Shown here: positions 34,564 through 44,331 of the stretch, one piece after another
How the letters are laid out: each line of letters begins with the position of its first letter
Numbering within the stretch: the stretch's first letter is position 1
Source: Maricaulis sp048270095
Lineage (GTDB): Bacteria > Pseudomonadota > Alphaproteobacteria > Caulobacterales > Maricaulaceae
Reading direction: 5' to 3'
Length of the DNA stretch: 64,000 nt
Assembly (NCBI RefSeq): GCF_048270095.1
Contig: NZ_JBLWTL010000005.1
Span: forward strand, 1 to 64,000
Notes under the pieces: generated by a model
What the model saw: only the letters and a program-made list of their open reading frames with translations
Database searches by the model: none
What the model was told of the DNA's origin: nothing
Translations under genes and position numbers: made by a program

Positions 34564-35208
34564 TTGGTACAGGACATAAATCTCGCCGGGTCTTCGAGCA
34601 AAGTGAACTGGCCGTCGATTATCCGAAACTTCCGGATGTCGAAGCGCCTGAAACAGGCTGCGCTCGCGGCTGATCTCGGGGTCACACAAGCCATGATCTC
34701 GCGCTGGGAAAATGGTGAATCGGATCCGCCCGACCGGGTCAAACGCCGTATGGCCGAGCTGGTGCAGGACGCCTTCGTTGTGGCGCCGGCCCCAACCTGG
34801 ATCGACCTTGTTTCGCTCAATCCCGGGATCGAATTCGTAACCGATTCAATGGGGGTGCTGAAGGCGGTTTCCGCCGGCGCCCTCGAATTATTTGGTGTCA
34901 CCCGCGAGGCGGTCGAAGGCCGGCCGGCTGATCGTTTCCTGGGAGGGGACTTCACGCAGACTCAGGAGACCTTGCGCAGCAAGGGCATGTTCCGGAGCGA
35001 TCTGGTGTTTGCCCAGAGCCTCGGCCGGATCGAGCTCAAGAATGGCGCCGCGCCGCGGACAGTGCTGTGCGACTTTATCCACTGGCCCCGCATTTCCGAG
35101 GTGCGGGCCGTGTTCTGCGTCCATTCGGGTGCTGTGCTCGATGACGAGAAGTATCAGCGCCGTCTCGACCAGCGCGGCCAGAAGATCGTCACCCGCCAGA
35201 CATTCTGA
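34564..35208 (+). CDS. XRE-type HTH regulator with PAS-like sensor domain
   Basis: About 214 aa. The N-terminal HTH is IIRNFRMSKRLKQAALAADL, LGVTQAMISRWENGES, followed by a PAS-like fold (IEFVTDSMGVLKAVSAGALELFG, PRTVLCDFIHWP). The start is uncertain: a TTG at 34564 has AGGGGGG 6 bases upstream and is preferred; GTGs at 34516 and 34603 are alternatives, while the ATG at 34636 would cut into the HTH. It is divergent from the formate dehydrogenase operon and may regulate it, though the gap is long. A strong terminator follows. Confidence 0.75.
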   Translation: MVQDINLAGSSSKVNWPSIIRNFRMSKRLKQAALAADLGVTQAMISRWENGESDPPDRVKRRMAELVQDAFVVAPAPTWIDLVSLNPGIEFVTDSMGVLKAVSAGALELFGVTREAVEGRPADRFLGGDFTQTQETLRSKGMFRSDLVFAQSLGRIELKNGAAPRTVLCDFIHWPRISEVRAVFCVHSGAVLDDEKYQRRLDQRGQKIVTRQTF

Positions 35209-35228
35209 TCCCGCCAAAGCGGGGTACG

Positions 35229-35260
35229 AAAAAGGGCGACCCGCCGGGCCGCCCTTTTTG
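35229..35260. terminator. Bidirectional rho-independent terminator
   Basis: AAAAAGGGCG-ACCCGCCGGGC-CGCCCTTTTT forms a GC stem flanked by A and T runs, between the convergent PAS-regulator and M28-peptidase genes, so it can serve both. Confidence 0.85.
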
Positions 35261-35278
35261 CCGTTCAGGCTAGGATGT

Positions 35279-36970
35279 CTACGGCGTGCGCTGAGCGTCG
35301 CGCAGGGCACGGAATTCATTGCCTTCATACCAATTCGGCCAGGCGTCTGAATTGGCCAAGCGTGCGCCGACATTATAGAGCAGCGTCACATCCTCGACCA
35401 TGCCATCCATCTGCCAGTCGACCGAATACTCGTCAGCCGGACCGTGATAGCGGTTCGCGCCGTAGTCTGCGCCGATGGCCTCGCCGGCCTCACGGCCACC
35501 CTCGATCAGATCAATCCCGCCATCGGCATAGAGCATTGGCAGGCCGTGCTTGGCGAGCGAGATATGGTCGGAGCGGTAGAAATAGCCCGCCTCAGGATTT
35601 GGATCCGGAACGATATAGCGGTTCTGGGCGGCGGCTTCTTCGGTGAGGATGTCCTCCAATTCGGAAGCGCCATATCCAACCACAATCACATCGCGCGAGC
35701 GGCCCTTTGGCATGATGGCGTCAATATTGATGCCACCGACTGTCTGGCTGTAGGGCACGAGCGGATGTTCGCCATAATAGGCCGAACCCAGCAGGCCGGA
35801 TTCTTCCGCTGTAACGGCAAGGATCATGACCGAACGCTCGGGTGGATTGGCGATAAAGGCCTGGCCGATTTCCAGAATGGCGGCCGTGCCTGAAGCATTG
35901 TCGACCGCACCATTATAGATGCCGTCTTCGTCATCCGGCACGTCCCGGATGCCGATATGGTCCCAATGCCCGGTATAGAGCACGTATTCATCGGGCCGCT
36001 CGGTGCCGGGAACGACACCAACGACATTGCGCGAATCCATGGTCTGCGTGGTGTTGTACAGCGTGCCGGCTGAACTCAGGCCGGTCATTGGAACGGCCGT
36101 AAAGCCGGGCTGAGCCGCGCTGGCGGTCAGCGTGTTGAAGTCCAGACCGGAGAGCTCGAACAAGTGCCGTGCCACATCCTCGGTGACCCAGCTCTCGACC
36201 CCGGCAAATGTGCCTTCGCCAGGTTCGCGGGCGAGGGATAGGCGGGAGCCCGACCAGGAGCCGGTTATGACATTCCAGCCATAGGAGGCTGGCGCGGTCT
36301 GGTGGATCAGGATCACGGCCGCAGCACCCTGCCGGGCGGCTTCTTCATACTTATAGGTCCAGCGGCCATAATAGGTCATGGCACTGCCATTGAAGATGCC
36401 GCCGTCCGGATTGGTGAAGCCGGGATCATTGATCAGCATCACCACAGTCCGGCCGGTCACGTCGACGCCGGCATAATCATCCCAGCCATATTCCGGGGCG
36501 ACAACGCCATAGCCCACGAAAACCAGATCGCTGGCATCGACCGAGACTTCGGGCTGGTTGCGTTTGGTCCAGTAGACGACATCATCCCCCATTGCGAGGT
36601 CGAGCGGTTCACCATTGAAGAAGACGTCAAACGCGGAGCGTGCCGTGTCGAGGGTTATCTCGAGCAGCGAGACCGGCTGGAAAAAACTGCCCTGATTGCC
36701 GGGCTCGAGGCCGATGCGGGCCATTTCGTCGGCAATCCACTGACTGGCTGCAATGCCGCCGGGCGCGGCCGGTGCGCGCCCCTCAAACCCGTCATCGGCG
36801 AGGGTTGAAATGCGGTAGCGCAAATCGGCTTCATTGATCTCTGCGCTCGTCGCCATGACGGCGGGTTCGAACGCGGTGGCGGTGGCAATGGTGGCGGTTT
36901 CGTCTGCCGGTTGGCTGCAGCCGGCGAGGGCCAGACCGCTGAGCGCAGCGGCAATAACCAGATTTCTCAT
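35279..36970 (-). CDS. M28-family metallopeptidase, lipoprotein
   Basis: A 563-aa exported zinc aminopeptidase-like protein. The signal peptide MRNLVIAAALSGLALAGC ends in a lipobox, so it is membrane-anchored in the envelope. A PA domain is inserted in the middle (AAAVILIHQTAP). Zinc ligands of M28 can be placed: YTGHWDHIG, GAVDNASGTAAILEI, TAEESGLLGS, and the late SDHISLAKHGLP and HGPADEY. The start at 36970 follows GGGGAAACAGGG; the upstream frame to 37132 is not protein-like. It probably trims peptides in the periplasm. Confidence 0.9.
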   Translation of the reverse strand: MRNLVIAAALSGLALAGCSQPADETATIATATAFEPAVMATSAEINEADLRYRISTLADDGFEGRAPAAPGGIAASQWIADEMARIGLEPGNQGSFFQPVSLLEITLDTARSAFDVFFNGEPLDLAMGDDVVYWTKRNQPEVSVDASDLVFVGYGVVAPEYGWDDYAGVDVTGRTVVMLINDPGFTNPDGGIFNGSAMTYYGRWTYKYEEAARQGAAAVILIHQTAPASYGWNVITGSWSGSRLSLAREPGEGTFAGVESWVTEDVARHLFELSGLDFNTLTASAAQPGFTAVPMTGLSSAGTLYNTTQTMDSRNVVGVVPGTERPDEYVLYTGHWDHIGIRDVPDDEDGIYNGAVDNASGTAAILEIGQAFIANPPERSVMILAVTAEESGLLGSAYYGEHPLVPYSQTVGGINIDAIMPKGRSRDVIVVGYGASELEDILTEEAAAQNRYIVPDPNPEAGYFYRSDHISLAKHGLPMLYADGGIDLIEGGREAGEAIGADYGANRYHGPADEYSVDWQMDGMVEDVTLLYNVGARLANSDAWPNWYEGNEFRALRDAQRTP

Positions 36971-37166
36971 CCCTGTTTCCCCTATTCGGTTGGGCTTCGA
37001 TGCAATTGTGTGGCACATCCTGCTCCCGGGCAAGGCTTGCGCAAGCTGCGGCTTGCAGAGGATTGAGGGAATTGGGGTTTGACCAAACATGAATGAGGGT
37101 TCAGGTTTGGTGTAAATCGAGATAGCCGGCACAGTGATGTGACCGGATGATATCAGGGGAGAGACA

Positions 37167-38885
37167 ATGACGGATAGTCCAGCCGGGTCGAAAGCGGCCC
37201 CATTGCCGAGTGCGGGTTACAGCAAACTGGTCATGTTGCTGCTGTTTCTGGTCTACGCGTTCAATTTTCTCGACCGTCAGATTATTTCCATTCTGGCCAT
37301 CCCCATCAAGGAAGACCTGGGTCTGACCGATGAGCAACTCGGTCTGCTGGGCGGCATCGCCTTTGCGCTGCTCTATTCAACGCTGGGCGTGCCGATCGCC
37401 TGGTTCGCAGACCGGGTCAACCGGACCTGGATCATGACCGGGTCGCTCCTGGTCTGGAGCGGTTTCACGGCTGTCAGCGGTCTGGCGACCAATTTCATGC
37501 AACTCTTCCTTGCCCGTGTTGGCGTGGGGATTGGCGAGGCGGGGGGCGTCGCTCCGGCCTACACCATCATCGCCGACTATCATCCTCCAGAGAAGCGTGC
37601 CCGGGCCCTGGCGATTTACTCGCTGGGCATCCCCGTGGGCAGCGCCTTCGGCGTGATCGCCGGTTCCCAGATTGCCGGCGGCGGCATCTCCGACAGCCTC
37701 GATTGGCGCTCGGCCTTTATTATCGTCGGCCTGGCCGGTGTGCTGTTGGCACCGGTCTTCAAACTTCTGGTGCGCGAGCCCCGGCGTGGCCAGTTTGACG
37801 GCGTTCCCGCCAAGCGACCGACAGCCCTGGAGACTGAAGCGGCCTATCCGCCCGCCAAGGCGCGCATCCTGTCGATTGCCGGTTCCGTCTTGTTTGCCTT
37901 GCCGAGCCTGTTGGCGATTTTCAGTGTCATGGTGTTTGGCGGCGGGGCGATCCAGTCGGTCGGCCTGCTGGCCCTGGCAGCCGTGGTCGGCGCTGGTTGT
38001 GGCTGGCTTGCCGGTCAGTGGGTCAGCCGTTGTGCACACTGGACCGTGCTCGCCATGGGCGCCAGCGCCTTGATGTTGATCCCGGGTCTCGTCGCCTGGG
38101 GCGTGCCCGCCCTGATGACCGGTGAGGGCTTTGGGATGGGCGCGATTGCCTGGCTGATCGGACGTGCCGTCGCCGGGGCGCTGATTGGTGTCTTCTTCGT
38201 CTTCTTCCGCGAATTCATGAATCTCGCGCTCGAGAAGCCAAGCTTCTGGCTGATGATCATGGGCGCCTCGGCCTCATCGATGATGGGCTATGGCGTCTTC
38301 TTCTGGCTGCCATCCTTCTTCGCGCGCAGCTTCCAGCTCTCCCTGACCGAAACCGGCTGGTTGTTCGGTGGCATTCTCTTCTTCGCCGGCAGCCTGGGGA
38401 TTATCCTTGGCGGTGTGATGGGCGACTGGATCGGCAAGCGCAAACGGGCGGCTTTCGCCTTTGTGCCGGCGATCGCCTTCCTGGTCTCCGCGCCGCTCTA
38501 CTGGGCCGGGATCATGTCGCCATCGGCCACCATGGCGGTGATCATCCTGTTTGTTCCGACGGCGTTGGGTCTGGCATGGCTCGGGCCCGTTCTCTCGGCC
38601 TTCCAGCACCTTTTCCCGCCGCATCTGCGTACCAGCGGGTCTTCGGTCTTCCTGCTGGTCAATAATCTCCTCGGAATTGGCGGCGGCGTCTATGTGCTGG
38701 GCCGCTTGTCGACCATTCTGGAGCCAACCTATGGCGAGGGCTCATTGCGGATCTCCATCCTGATCGGCTCATGCCTGTATCTCGTTGCCGCAGGCTTCAT
38801 GTTCTGGGCCGCGCGCTATCTGGCGCGCGACTGGGTGGAGCATGTAGCGCTTGATCAGACGGATCGGGCCGTCGAGCCGGCTTGA
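37167..38885 (+). CDS. MFS transporter (spinster-like)
   Basis: A 572-aa inner-membrane transporter. The early signature AFNFLDRQIISILAIPIKEDLGLTDEQ and GIGEAGGVAPAYTIIADYHP with RARALAIYSLGIPVG are typical of spinster-like MFS proteins. It is longer than the usual 430 aa: an extra hydrophobic block of about 100 residues (around 235-350) splits the two six-helix halves. The RBS is CAGGGGAGAGACA. It overlaps the next gene (TGATG), an alpha/beta hydrolase, suggesting that the two act on the same compound. Substrate unknown. Confidence 0.88.
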   Translation: MTDSPAGSKAAPLPSAGYSKLVMLLLFLVYAFNFLDRQIISILAIPIKEDLGLTDEQLGLLGGIAFALLYSTLGVPIAWFADRVNRTWIMTGSLLVWSGFTAVSGLATNFMQLFLARVGVGIGEAGGVAPAYTIIADYHPPEKRARALAIYSLGIPVGSAFGVIAGSQIAGGGISDSLDWRSAFIIVGLAGVLLAPVFKLLVREPRRGQFDGVPAKRPTALETEAAYPPAKARILSIAGSVLFALPSLLAIFSVMVFGGGAIQSVGLLALAAVVGAGCGWLAGQWVSRCAHWTVLAMGASALMLIPGLVAWGVPALMTGEGFGMGAIAWLIGRAVAGALIGVFFVFFREFMNLALEKPSFWLMIMGASASSMMGYGVFFWLPSFFARSFQLSLTETGWLFGGILFFAGSLGIILGGVMGDWIGKRKRAAFAFVPAIAFLVSAPLYWAGIMSPSATMAVIILFVPTALGLAWLGPVLSAFQHLFPPHLRTSGSSVFLLVNNLLGIGGGVYVLGRLSTILEPTYGEGSLRISILIGSCLYLVAAGFMFWAARYLARDWVEHVALDQTDRAVEPA

Positions 38886-39754
38886 TGACACAGGGTTATA
38901 GCGATCACTTCTTCTCGACAGTCGACGGGCCACGTCTGCATTATCGTGACTACGCGCCTGTCGGAGCTGCCCGTGGCGTGCCGGTCCTTTGCCTGCATGG
39001 ATTGACCCGGAATGTTCGCGATTTCGAAGACCTGGCGCCGCGCCTGGCCATGCTGGGGCGGCGGGTCATCGTGGTGTCGCAGCGTGGACGCGGGCGCTCC
39101 GACGCTGATCCGCGAGCGGAGCGCTACCAGCCGCTGACCTACGCGGTCGACATGATTGGCTTGCTCGATGCCCTGGGGATCGAACGGGCCGTCTTTGTCG
39201 GCACCTCGATGGGGGGGCTGATGACCATGTTGATTGCCGCACAGCAACCACAACGAATTGCAGCCGCCATCATCAATGATATTGGTCCCGAAATCGCCGA
39301 GGCGGGGCTCAACCGGATCAAGGCGAATGTGTCGGTGCGCCAACCCGTGACGCGGTGGGACGATGCGGCGGCGCGTTCGCGCGAAGCCAATCTCGCCGCT
39401 TTCCCAAAGCGCTCGGAAGACTCCGAATTCTGGCTCGATTTTGCCCACAAGACCTGGGTTGAGGCCAAGGAAGGGCAGATCGAGCTCGCCTATGACGCCC
39501 CGATCGTCAGCCAGATTGACTCGAGCGATGTGGCGCCGGATCTGTGGCCATTTTGGCAACCGTTCCAGGCTTTTCCGACTCTGCTCATTCGGGGCGGGAT
39601 CAGTGATTTGCTGACCCCGGAAACCGTCGCTGAAATGAAGCGGCGCAAGCCAGACCTGGACTATGTCGAAGTGCCTGATGTTGGCCATGCGCCCTTCATG
39701 ACCGAGCCCGAGGCGTGGACGGCGATCGAGGCCTTCATGCAACGCGTTGCCTGA
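38885..39754 (+). CDS. Alpha/beta hydrolase
   Basis: A 289-aa alpha/beta-hydrolase. The oxyanion loop LCLHGLTRN, the nucleophile elbow GTSMGGLMTM (Ser), the acid Asp in IRGGISDLLTPE and the base His in VPDVGHAPFM form a full catalytic triad. Its ATG shares bases with the MFS stop, so translation is coupled. The substrate is unknown. Confidence 0.88.
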   Translation: MTQGYSDHFFSTVDGPRLHYRDYAPVGAARGVPVLCLHGLTRNVRDFEDLAPRLAMLGRRVIVVSQRGRGRSDADPRAERYQPLTYAVDMIGLLDALGIERAVFVGTSMGGLMTMLIAAQQPQRIAAAIINDIGPEIAEAGLNRIKANVSVRQPVTRWDDAAARSREANLAAFPKRSEDSEFWLDFAHKTWVEAKEGQIELAYDAPIVSQIDSSDVAPDLWPFWQPFQAFPTLLIRGGISDLLTPETVAEMKRRKPDLDYVEVPDVGHAPFMTEPEAWTAIEAFMQRVA

Positions 39755-39874
39755 GCGTTCCCATGTTGGGCGCGGCTGGCCGCTTTATGCCCCGCCGCGC
39801 CCTGCCATGAAATTGTTCAGCGCGGCCCTGGGATGGTGTCAGTCGGCGGTGCGCGGTGCGGGAGAGATGTGGTG

Positions 39875-40237
39875 ATGTTCGGAATGTTTCGGATCGCTGC
39901 GATCAGCGGGATTGTGCTCCTGGCGGGGCCATCTCTGGGCCAGTCCAGCGATCCGGTCATCCCCTTGCCGGGGGCCAACGACGCGGTCGCGGAACGCCTC
40001 TATCTGGAGGCCTTGCGCGAGGCGGCGAATAATCCGGCGAACCCGTCAGAACCGGTGCCGGAGACCGCGGATGGAGACAGGATCTCCGTGACGGCCCGGC
40101 GGCCCGACGATGTCGTCTGTAGCTGGCGTCGGCGCAATGGCAGCAATATGCGTGAGCGACGGTGCAGGAGTCGCTTTCAGGCCGAGCGCGAAGAGCGGCA
40201 GACCGAATATGCGATCCGTCGATTGCGCGGGTTCTAG
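39875..40237 (+). CDS. Small exported protein of unknown function
   Basis: No recognised family. From the ATG at 39875, MFGMFRIAAISGIVLLAGPSLGQ reads as a cleavable signal peptide; the 97-residue mature part is Arg- and Glu-rich with two cysteines (CSWRRR, RRCRSR). GGAGAG lies upstream. A longer frame from 39833 would hide the signal sequence. Confidence 0.6.
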   Translation: MFGMFRIAAISGIVLLAGPSLGQSSDPVIPLPGANDAVAERLYLEALREAANNPANPSEPVPETADGDRISVTARRPDDVVCSWRRRNGSNMRERRCRSRFQAEREERQTEYAIRRLRGF

Positions 40238-40325
40238 ATTCTGCATTCCCCAAACTGGCGGATTGGCGCGCGCAAAACCCATTGGCTCAGGGTGGTAGCC
40301 GCCTGCCATGGGACGGCGCACTGAA

Positions 40326-40973
40326 TTAAAATCCGGGTCTGGGGGTCGGATTTAAACTCGTCCGCAGCCGCTCGGCGCTGGGAGCTTCATTCCAGAACAG
40401 GCGTTGCCCGGCCTTGATATCGACGGCGCAGATATTGCCGGTCTTGACCTTCGCGTCATGAGCGTCCCCGCCAAGCACGCCGTGCATATAGCGCAGGACA
40501 CCATTGGATGTGATGACCAGCGCAAAGCGGCGGCTCAGCGCAGCCTCCTGCATCACGGCCAGCGCATTGGCCCGCAGTGTCGCTTCGTCAGGTGACCAGT
40601 CAACGCCGTCAGGGCGGCGATGCTCTTCGTTCCAGGTGCGATGCGCCCGGGCACCAAACTCCGCGATGATCTCGTCGCAGGACTTGCCACCCCAGGAGCC
40701 GTAATCGATCTCGCGCAGGCGTTCATCGATCTCAATCCGTCCGTGAAATCCGCACAGGACCGCAACCAGTTCGGCGGCGCGGCGCGTGCGTAGCAAGGGG
40801 CCGGTGATAATGCGCTCCGGCGTCAGGCGCGCTTCGCGCAGGGCATTGCCCAGTGCTGCGGCCTGTTCCTCACCCTTGTGGACCAGCGGCAAGTCTTCCT
40901 TGGCGCCAACCCAGACGACCTTGTCGCCGGGACCGAATGTATTGCCGTGACGCGCCAGAAGGACCTTGCTCAT
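40326..40973 (-). CDS. Histidine phosphatase family protein
   Basis: A 215-aa phosphoglycerate-mutase-like phosphatase. The catalytic motif LLARHGNTFGPGD begins the protein, with the partner arginine in GPLLRTRRAAE, the acid in LREIDYGSWGGKS and a second His expected around LVITSNGVLRYM, where the usual His is replaced (SNG instead of SHG). That substitution may lower or change activity. It overlaps kdsB by 4 bp and is probably co-transcribed with it; a link to KDO metabolism is only positional. Confidence 0.85.
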   Translation of the reverse strand: MSKVLLARHGNTFGPGDKVVWVGAKEDLPLVHKGEEQAAALGNALREARLTPERIITGPLLRTRRAAELVAVLCGFHGRIEIDERLREIDYGSWGGKSCDEIIAEFGARAHRTWNEEHRRPDGVDWSPDEATLRANALAVMQEAALSRRFALVITSNGVLRYMHGVLGGDAHDAKVKTGNICAVDIKAGQRLFWNEAPSAERLRTSLNPTPRPGF

Positions 40974-41752
40974 GGCACCAGCTCGCCTTCGCGGGCGATA
41001 ATGCCCTCGACCACGGGCACGTCTTCCGGCGCATCCACAGACCAGGCTGACCGGCCGCGATAATCGGTCGGTACGATGCGGATCGGGATGCCGTTTTCCA
41101 AGGCGCGCAATTGCTCCAGGCTCTCCGCCTTTTCCAGCGGCGAGGGATCGAGCGCGACGATCTGTTCCAGCGTCTCGCGGCGATAGCCATACAGGCCAAT
41201 ATGTTGCCAGGTCGGAGTGCCGGCCTCGGGGTGGCGCTGGAAGGGGATGACGCCCTTGGAGAAATACATCGCGTCCATCGCCCGGTTGAAGACGACGGTG
41301 GTGCCGCCGACAATCCCCTTGGCCTTCATCTCGCGCATCCGGATGGCGGTCTCCTCGGGCATTTTGACCGCCGGGGTCGCCATGGCCAGATCCGAGTCGG
41401 CCCGCATGGCGGTTGCGACATCGCCAATCACCCAGGGCGGGATCAGGGCCGCATCCCCCTGGACATTGATGATGATTTCGGCGTCGCTGCCGAGCCGCTT
41501 CACGGCATCAAGGGCCCGTTCAGTGCCATTGCGGCAGGCCGGATCAGTCATCACGGCTTCGCCGCCAAAGGCCTCGGCGGCCGCGACAATGCGTTCATCG
41601 TCGGTCGCGACCACAACCCGGTCGACCCCGGGCGCGGCACTGGTCGAACGCCAGACCCGTTCAATCATCATCTGCCCGGCGATCTTCGCGAGCGGTTTAC
41701 CGGGAAAGCGACCGGATGCGTAGCGGGCGGGAATGATGGCGATGACGGACAT
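40970..41752 (-). CDS. kdsB: 3-deoxy-manno-octulosonate cytidylyltransferase
   Basis: CMP-KDO synthetase of 260 aa that activates KDO for lipid A core assembly. Motifs: AIIPARYASGRFPGKPLAKI (nucleotide loop), VVVATDDERI, GTERALDAVKRL, NVQGDAALIPP and HIGLYGYRRETL. The start MSVIAIIPARY at 41752 is chosen over an ATG at 41809. The first gene of a two-gene unit with the histidine phosphatase. Confidence 0.95.
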   Translation of the reverse strand: MSVIAIIPARYASGRFPGKPLAKIAGQMMIERVWRSTSAAPGVDRVVVATDDERIVAAAEAFGGEAVMTDPACRNGTERALDAVKRLGSDAEIIINVQGDAALIPPWVIGDVATAMRADSDLAMATPAVKMPEETAIRMREMKAKGIVGGTTVVFNRAMDAMYFSKGVIPFQRHPEAGTPTWQHIGLYGYRRETLEQIVALDPSPLEKAESLEQLRALENGIPIRIVPTDYRGRSAWSVDAPEDVPVVEGIIAREGELVP

Positions 41753-41995
41753 TTGACAGGGCTCCTGACAGGCTATCGGCTTGTTCCACATCACCAGCCG
41801 GATTTCCACTACCAGTTTGGACGTTATTACCGCATCACAGTGGCGTGTGTGCTGCCTTGTGCAGAAAATCAGCGGGCGCTTCTGTTCTCGCAGGTGTTTT
41901 TGCTTTCATTCTCCACGCAAGATGTGGACAGGTGGCCTCACGCGCCCTATGGGCGATGACACCTGTTTACCCGATCATGATTGCCGAGAGAGCTG

Positions 41996-43006
41996 ATGCG
42001 CCATTTCCTGTCCACTGCCGATTGGACCCGCCCCGAATTGCAGGGCCTGCTTGACCGCGCCTCCGCCTTCAAATCGGGCACGGTCAGTCGTGCGCTGGAA
42101 GGCAAGTCGATTGCCTTGCTGTTTTTCAATCCGTCGCTGCGCACCCGGACTTCTTTCGATATTGGCGCCAACAAGATGGGCGGCCATGCAATCGTGCTTG
42201 ACGCCAAGGGGGCGACCTGGCCGCTGGAATTCGCCGATGGCGCCGTGATGGACGGAACCGCCGAGGAGCATGTCCGCGAGGCGGCGCGGGTCTTGTCGAG
42301 TTATGTCGATCTGATCGCCATCCGCTGTTTCCCTGAATTCAAGGACTGGCCGAGCGAGCGCGAGGACCCGATGATTTCGGCCTTCGCCAAACACTCCACC
42401 GTGCCGGTGATCAATATGGAGACCATCGTCCATCCCTGTCAGGAATTGGCGATGATGCTGGCGCTGCAGGAGCGGATCGGTGCGGTTCAGGACAAGACCT
42501 TCCTTTTGACCTGGGTGCCACACCCCAAACCCCTCAACACGGCGGTCGCCAATTCGGCCCTGTTGATGGCGGCCAAGTTCGGCATGAATGTGCGCCTCCT
42601 GGTGCCCGATGAGCGCTACCGCCTTGATGAGCGCTATATGGGCGCCGCTGAACGCTTCACCGCCGAGGGTGGCGGCTCGGTGACAATGATGACCGATGTC
42701 GAGGCAGCCTATTCCGGCGCCGATGCCGTCTATGCCAAGAGCTGGGGTGCGCTGCCCTTCTACGGCCATTGGGACGACGAGGCGCCCTTCCGTGCCAAGG
42801 GCCGGGATTTCATGATCACGCCGGAGAAGATGGCTCTCACCAATAACGCCACCGTCAGCCACTGCCTGCCGATGCGGCGTAATGTGAAAATCGCCGATGC
42901 AGTTGTCGACAGTCCCGCCTTCCTCGGTATTGAGGAGGCAGCCAACCGCCTGCCCGTGCAACAGGCCGTGATGGAAGCGCTCGCCAATCAGGGAGGCGTC
43001 AAGTGA
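41996..43006 (+). CDS. argF': N-acetylornithine carbamoyltransferase
   Basis: A 336-aa transcarbamylase of the AOTC type, which carbamoylates N-acetylornithine in the alternative arginine pathway. The carbamoyl-phosphate motif is FFNPSLRTRTSF; METIVHPCQE and SHCLPMRRNVKIADAVVDSP follow, and the DGTAEEH loop matches AOTCs of Xanthomonas rather than canonical ornithine transcarbamylases (HCLP..RG..V). The fused acetylglutamate synthase/kinase immediately downstream supports this. The start at 41996 is followed by continuous family similarity (MRHFLSTADW). It overlaps the next gene by 4 bp. Confidence 0.93.
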   Translation: MRHFLSTADWTRPELQGLLDRASAFKSGTVSRALEGKSIALLFFNPSLRTRTSFDIGANKMGGHAIVLDAKGATWPLEFADGAVMDGTAEEHVREAARVLSSYVDLIAIRCFPEFKDWPSEREDPMISAFAKHSTVPVINMETIVHPCQELAMMLALQERIGAVQDKTFLLTWVPHPKPLNTAVANSALLMAAKFGMNVRLLVPDERYRLDERYMGAAERFTAEGGGSVTMMTDVEAAYSGADAVYAKSWGALPFYGHWDDEAPFRAKGRDFMITPEKMALTNNATVSHCLPMRRNVKIADAVVDSPAFLGIEEAANRLPVQQAVMEALANQGGVK

Positions 43007-44331
43007 CGTCGCAACTCCCCGGCGTTCGCCCGACGATTGTCCGCCTGCTGTCGCATATGCGCGATGGCAAGGAGATCCGCGAATACCTGCAACGCTTTTC
43101 GGGTGTGGATCAGGAACGCTTTGCCGTCATCAAGGTTGGCGGAGCGGTGATCCAGGAGGATCTTGACGGCCTCGCAACGGCACTGGCCTTCCTGCAATCG
43201 GTGGGTCTGTCACCGGTCGTGGTCCATGGTGGCGGACCGCAACTCGATGCTGCGCTGTCCGAGGCGGGTATCGGGACGGAACGCATTAATGGCCTGCGGG
43301 TGACGCGTGAGAATGCGATCCCGATCATTCGCGAGACGCTGACCCAGGCCAATCTTCAACTGGTCGACGCCATCCGCGAAGCGGGCGGCCGCGCTGCGGC
43401 TGTGCCGCGCGGCGTGTTCGAGGCCCGGCTGGTCGATGAGGAAAAGCTTGGCCGTGTCGGCGAGCCGACGAAAGTCCATCTTGAGCTGGTTGCTGCTGCC
43501 GCGCGGGCCGGCCAGGCGGCAATCCTGGGGTGCCTGGGCGAGACCCATGATGGACGCCTGGTCAATATCAATGCCGATTCCGCTGTGCGCGCCCTCGTGC
43601 ATGCCTTGCAACCCTATAAGGTTGTCTTCCTGACCGGCACCGGCGGCTTGCTCGATGAGTGGGGTGATGTCCTGTCCTCGATCAATCTGGCGACCGATTA
43701 TGCGGGCCTGATGCAAGCCGAATGGGTCAATGGCGGCATGCGGCTGAAACTGGAGGAGATCAAGCGTCTGCTCGACGATTTGCCGCTATCCAGTTCGGTC
43801 TCGATCACCAGCCCGGCAGAACTGGCGCGTGAACTGTTTACCCATGCCGGTGCGGGCACGCTGATCCGGCGCGGCGAGACCATCCTCTCGACAGCTTCCA
43901 AGGCCGATCTCGACCTTGGCCGCCTCAATTCGCTGGTAACGACGGCCTTCGGGCGCGCGCCCATCGCCGGCTATTGGGACAATCTTGTGCTCGACCACGC
44001 GTTCGTCACGGACAGTTATCGCGCCGCCGCAATCACGACCCGGCTCGACGACTGGATCTATCTCGACAAATTTGCCGTGCTCGACGATGCGCGCGGTGAG
44101 GGGCTGGGCCGGACCGTCTGGAACCGCCTGGTTGATTATGCACCACGCCTGATCTGGCGCTCGCGCACCGCCAACCCGGTCAACGGCTTCTATTTCGACG
44201 AATGTGACGGCGCGATCCGGCGCGATGAGTGGACGGTCTTCTGGCGCGGCGAGGACATTCGTCCGGCCGAGATCGATGGCGTCGTCACCCGGGTGTTTGA
44301 TCTGCCGCCGACGCTGGAGCCTGCGCCATGA
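43003..44331 (+). CDS. argB: Bifunctional N-acetylglutamate kinase / N-acetylglutamate synthase
   Basis: A 442-aa fusion performing the first two steps of arginine synthesis. The N-terminal amino-acid kinase domain (about 1-285) has FAVIKVGGAVIQED, VVVHGGGPQLD and NINADSAVRALV; the C-terminal GNAT-like synthase domain (about 290-440) has YWDNLVLDHAFVTDSYRAAAI and the acetyl-CoA-binding AVLDDARGEGLGRTVWNRL. This is the NAGS/K architecture characterised structurally from Maricaulis maris and Xanthomonas. It overlaps argF' and argC by 4 bp on each side. Feedback inhibition by arginine acts on this type of enzyme in known cases. Confidence 0.95.
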   Translation: MTSQLPGVRPTIVRLLSHMRDGKEIREYLQRFSGVDQERFAVIKVGGAVIQEDLDGLATALAFLQSVGLSPVVVHGGGPQLDAALSEAGIGTERINGLRVTRENAIPIIRETLTQANLQLVDAIREAGGRAAAVPRGVFEARLVDEEKLGRVGEPTKVHLELVAAAARAGQAAILGCLGETHDGRLVNINADSAVRALVHALQPYKVVFLTGTGGLLDEWGDVLSSINLATDYAGLMQAEWVNGGMRLKLEEIKRLLDDLPLSSSVSITSPAELARELFTHAGAGTLIRRGETILSTASKADLDLGRLNSLVTTAFGRAPIAGYWDNLVLDHAFVTDSYRAAAITTRLDDWIYLDKFAVLDDARGEGLGRTVWNRLVDYAPRLIWRSRTANPVNGFYFDECDGAIRRDEWTVFWRGEDIRPAEIDGVVTRVFDLPPTLEPAP

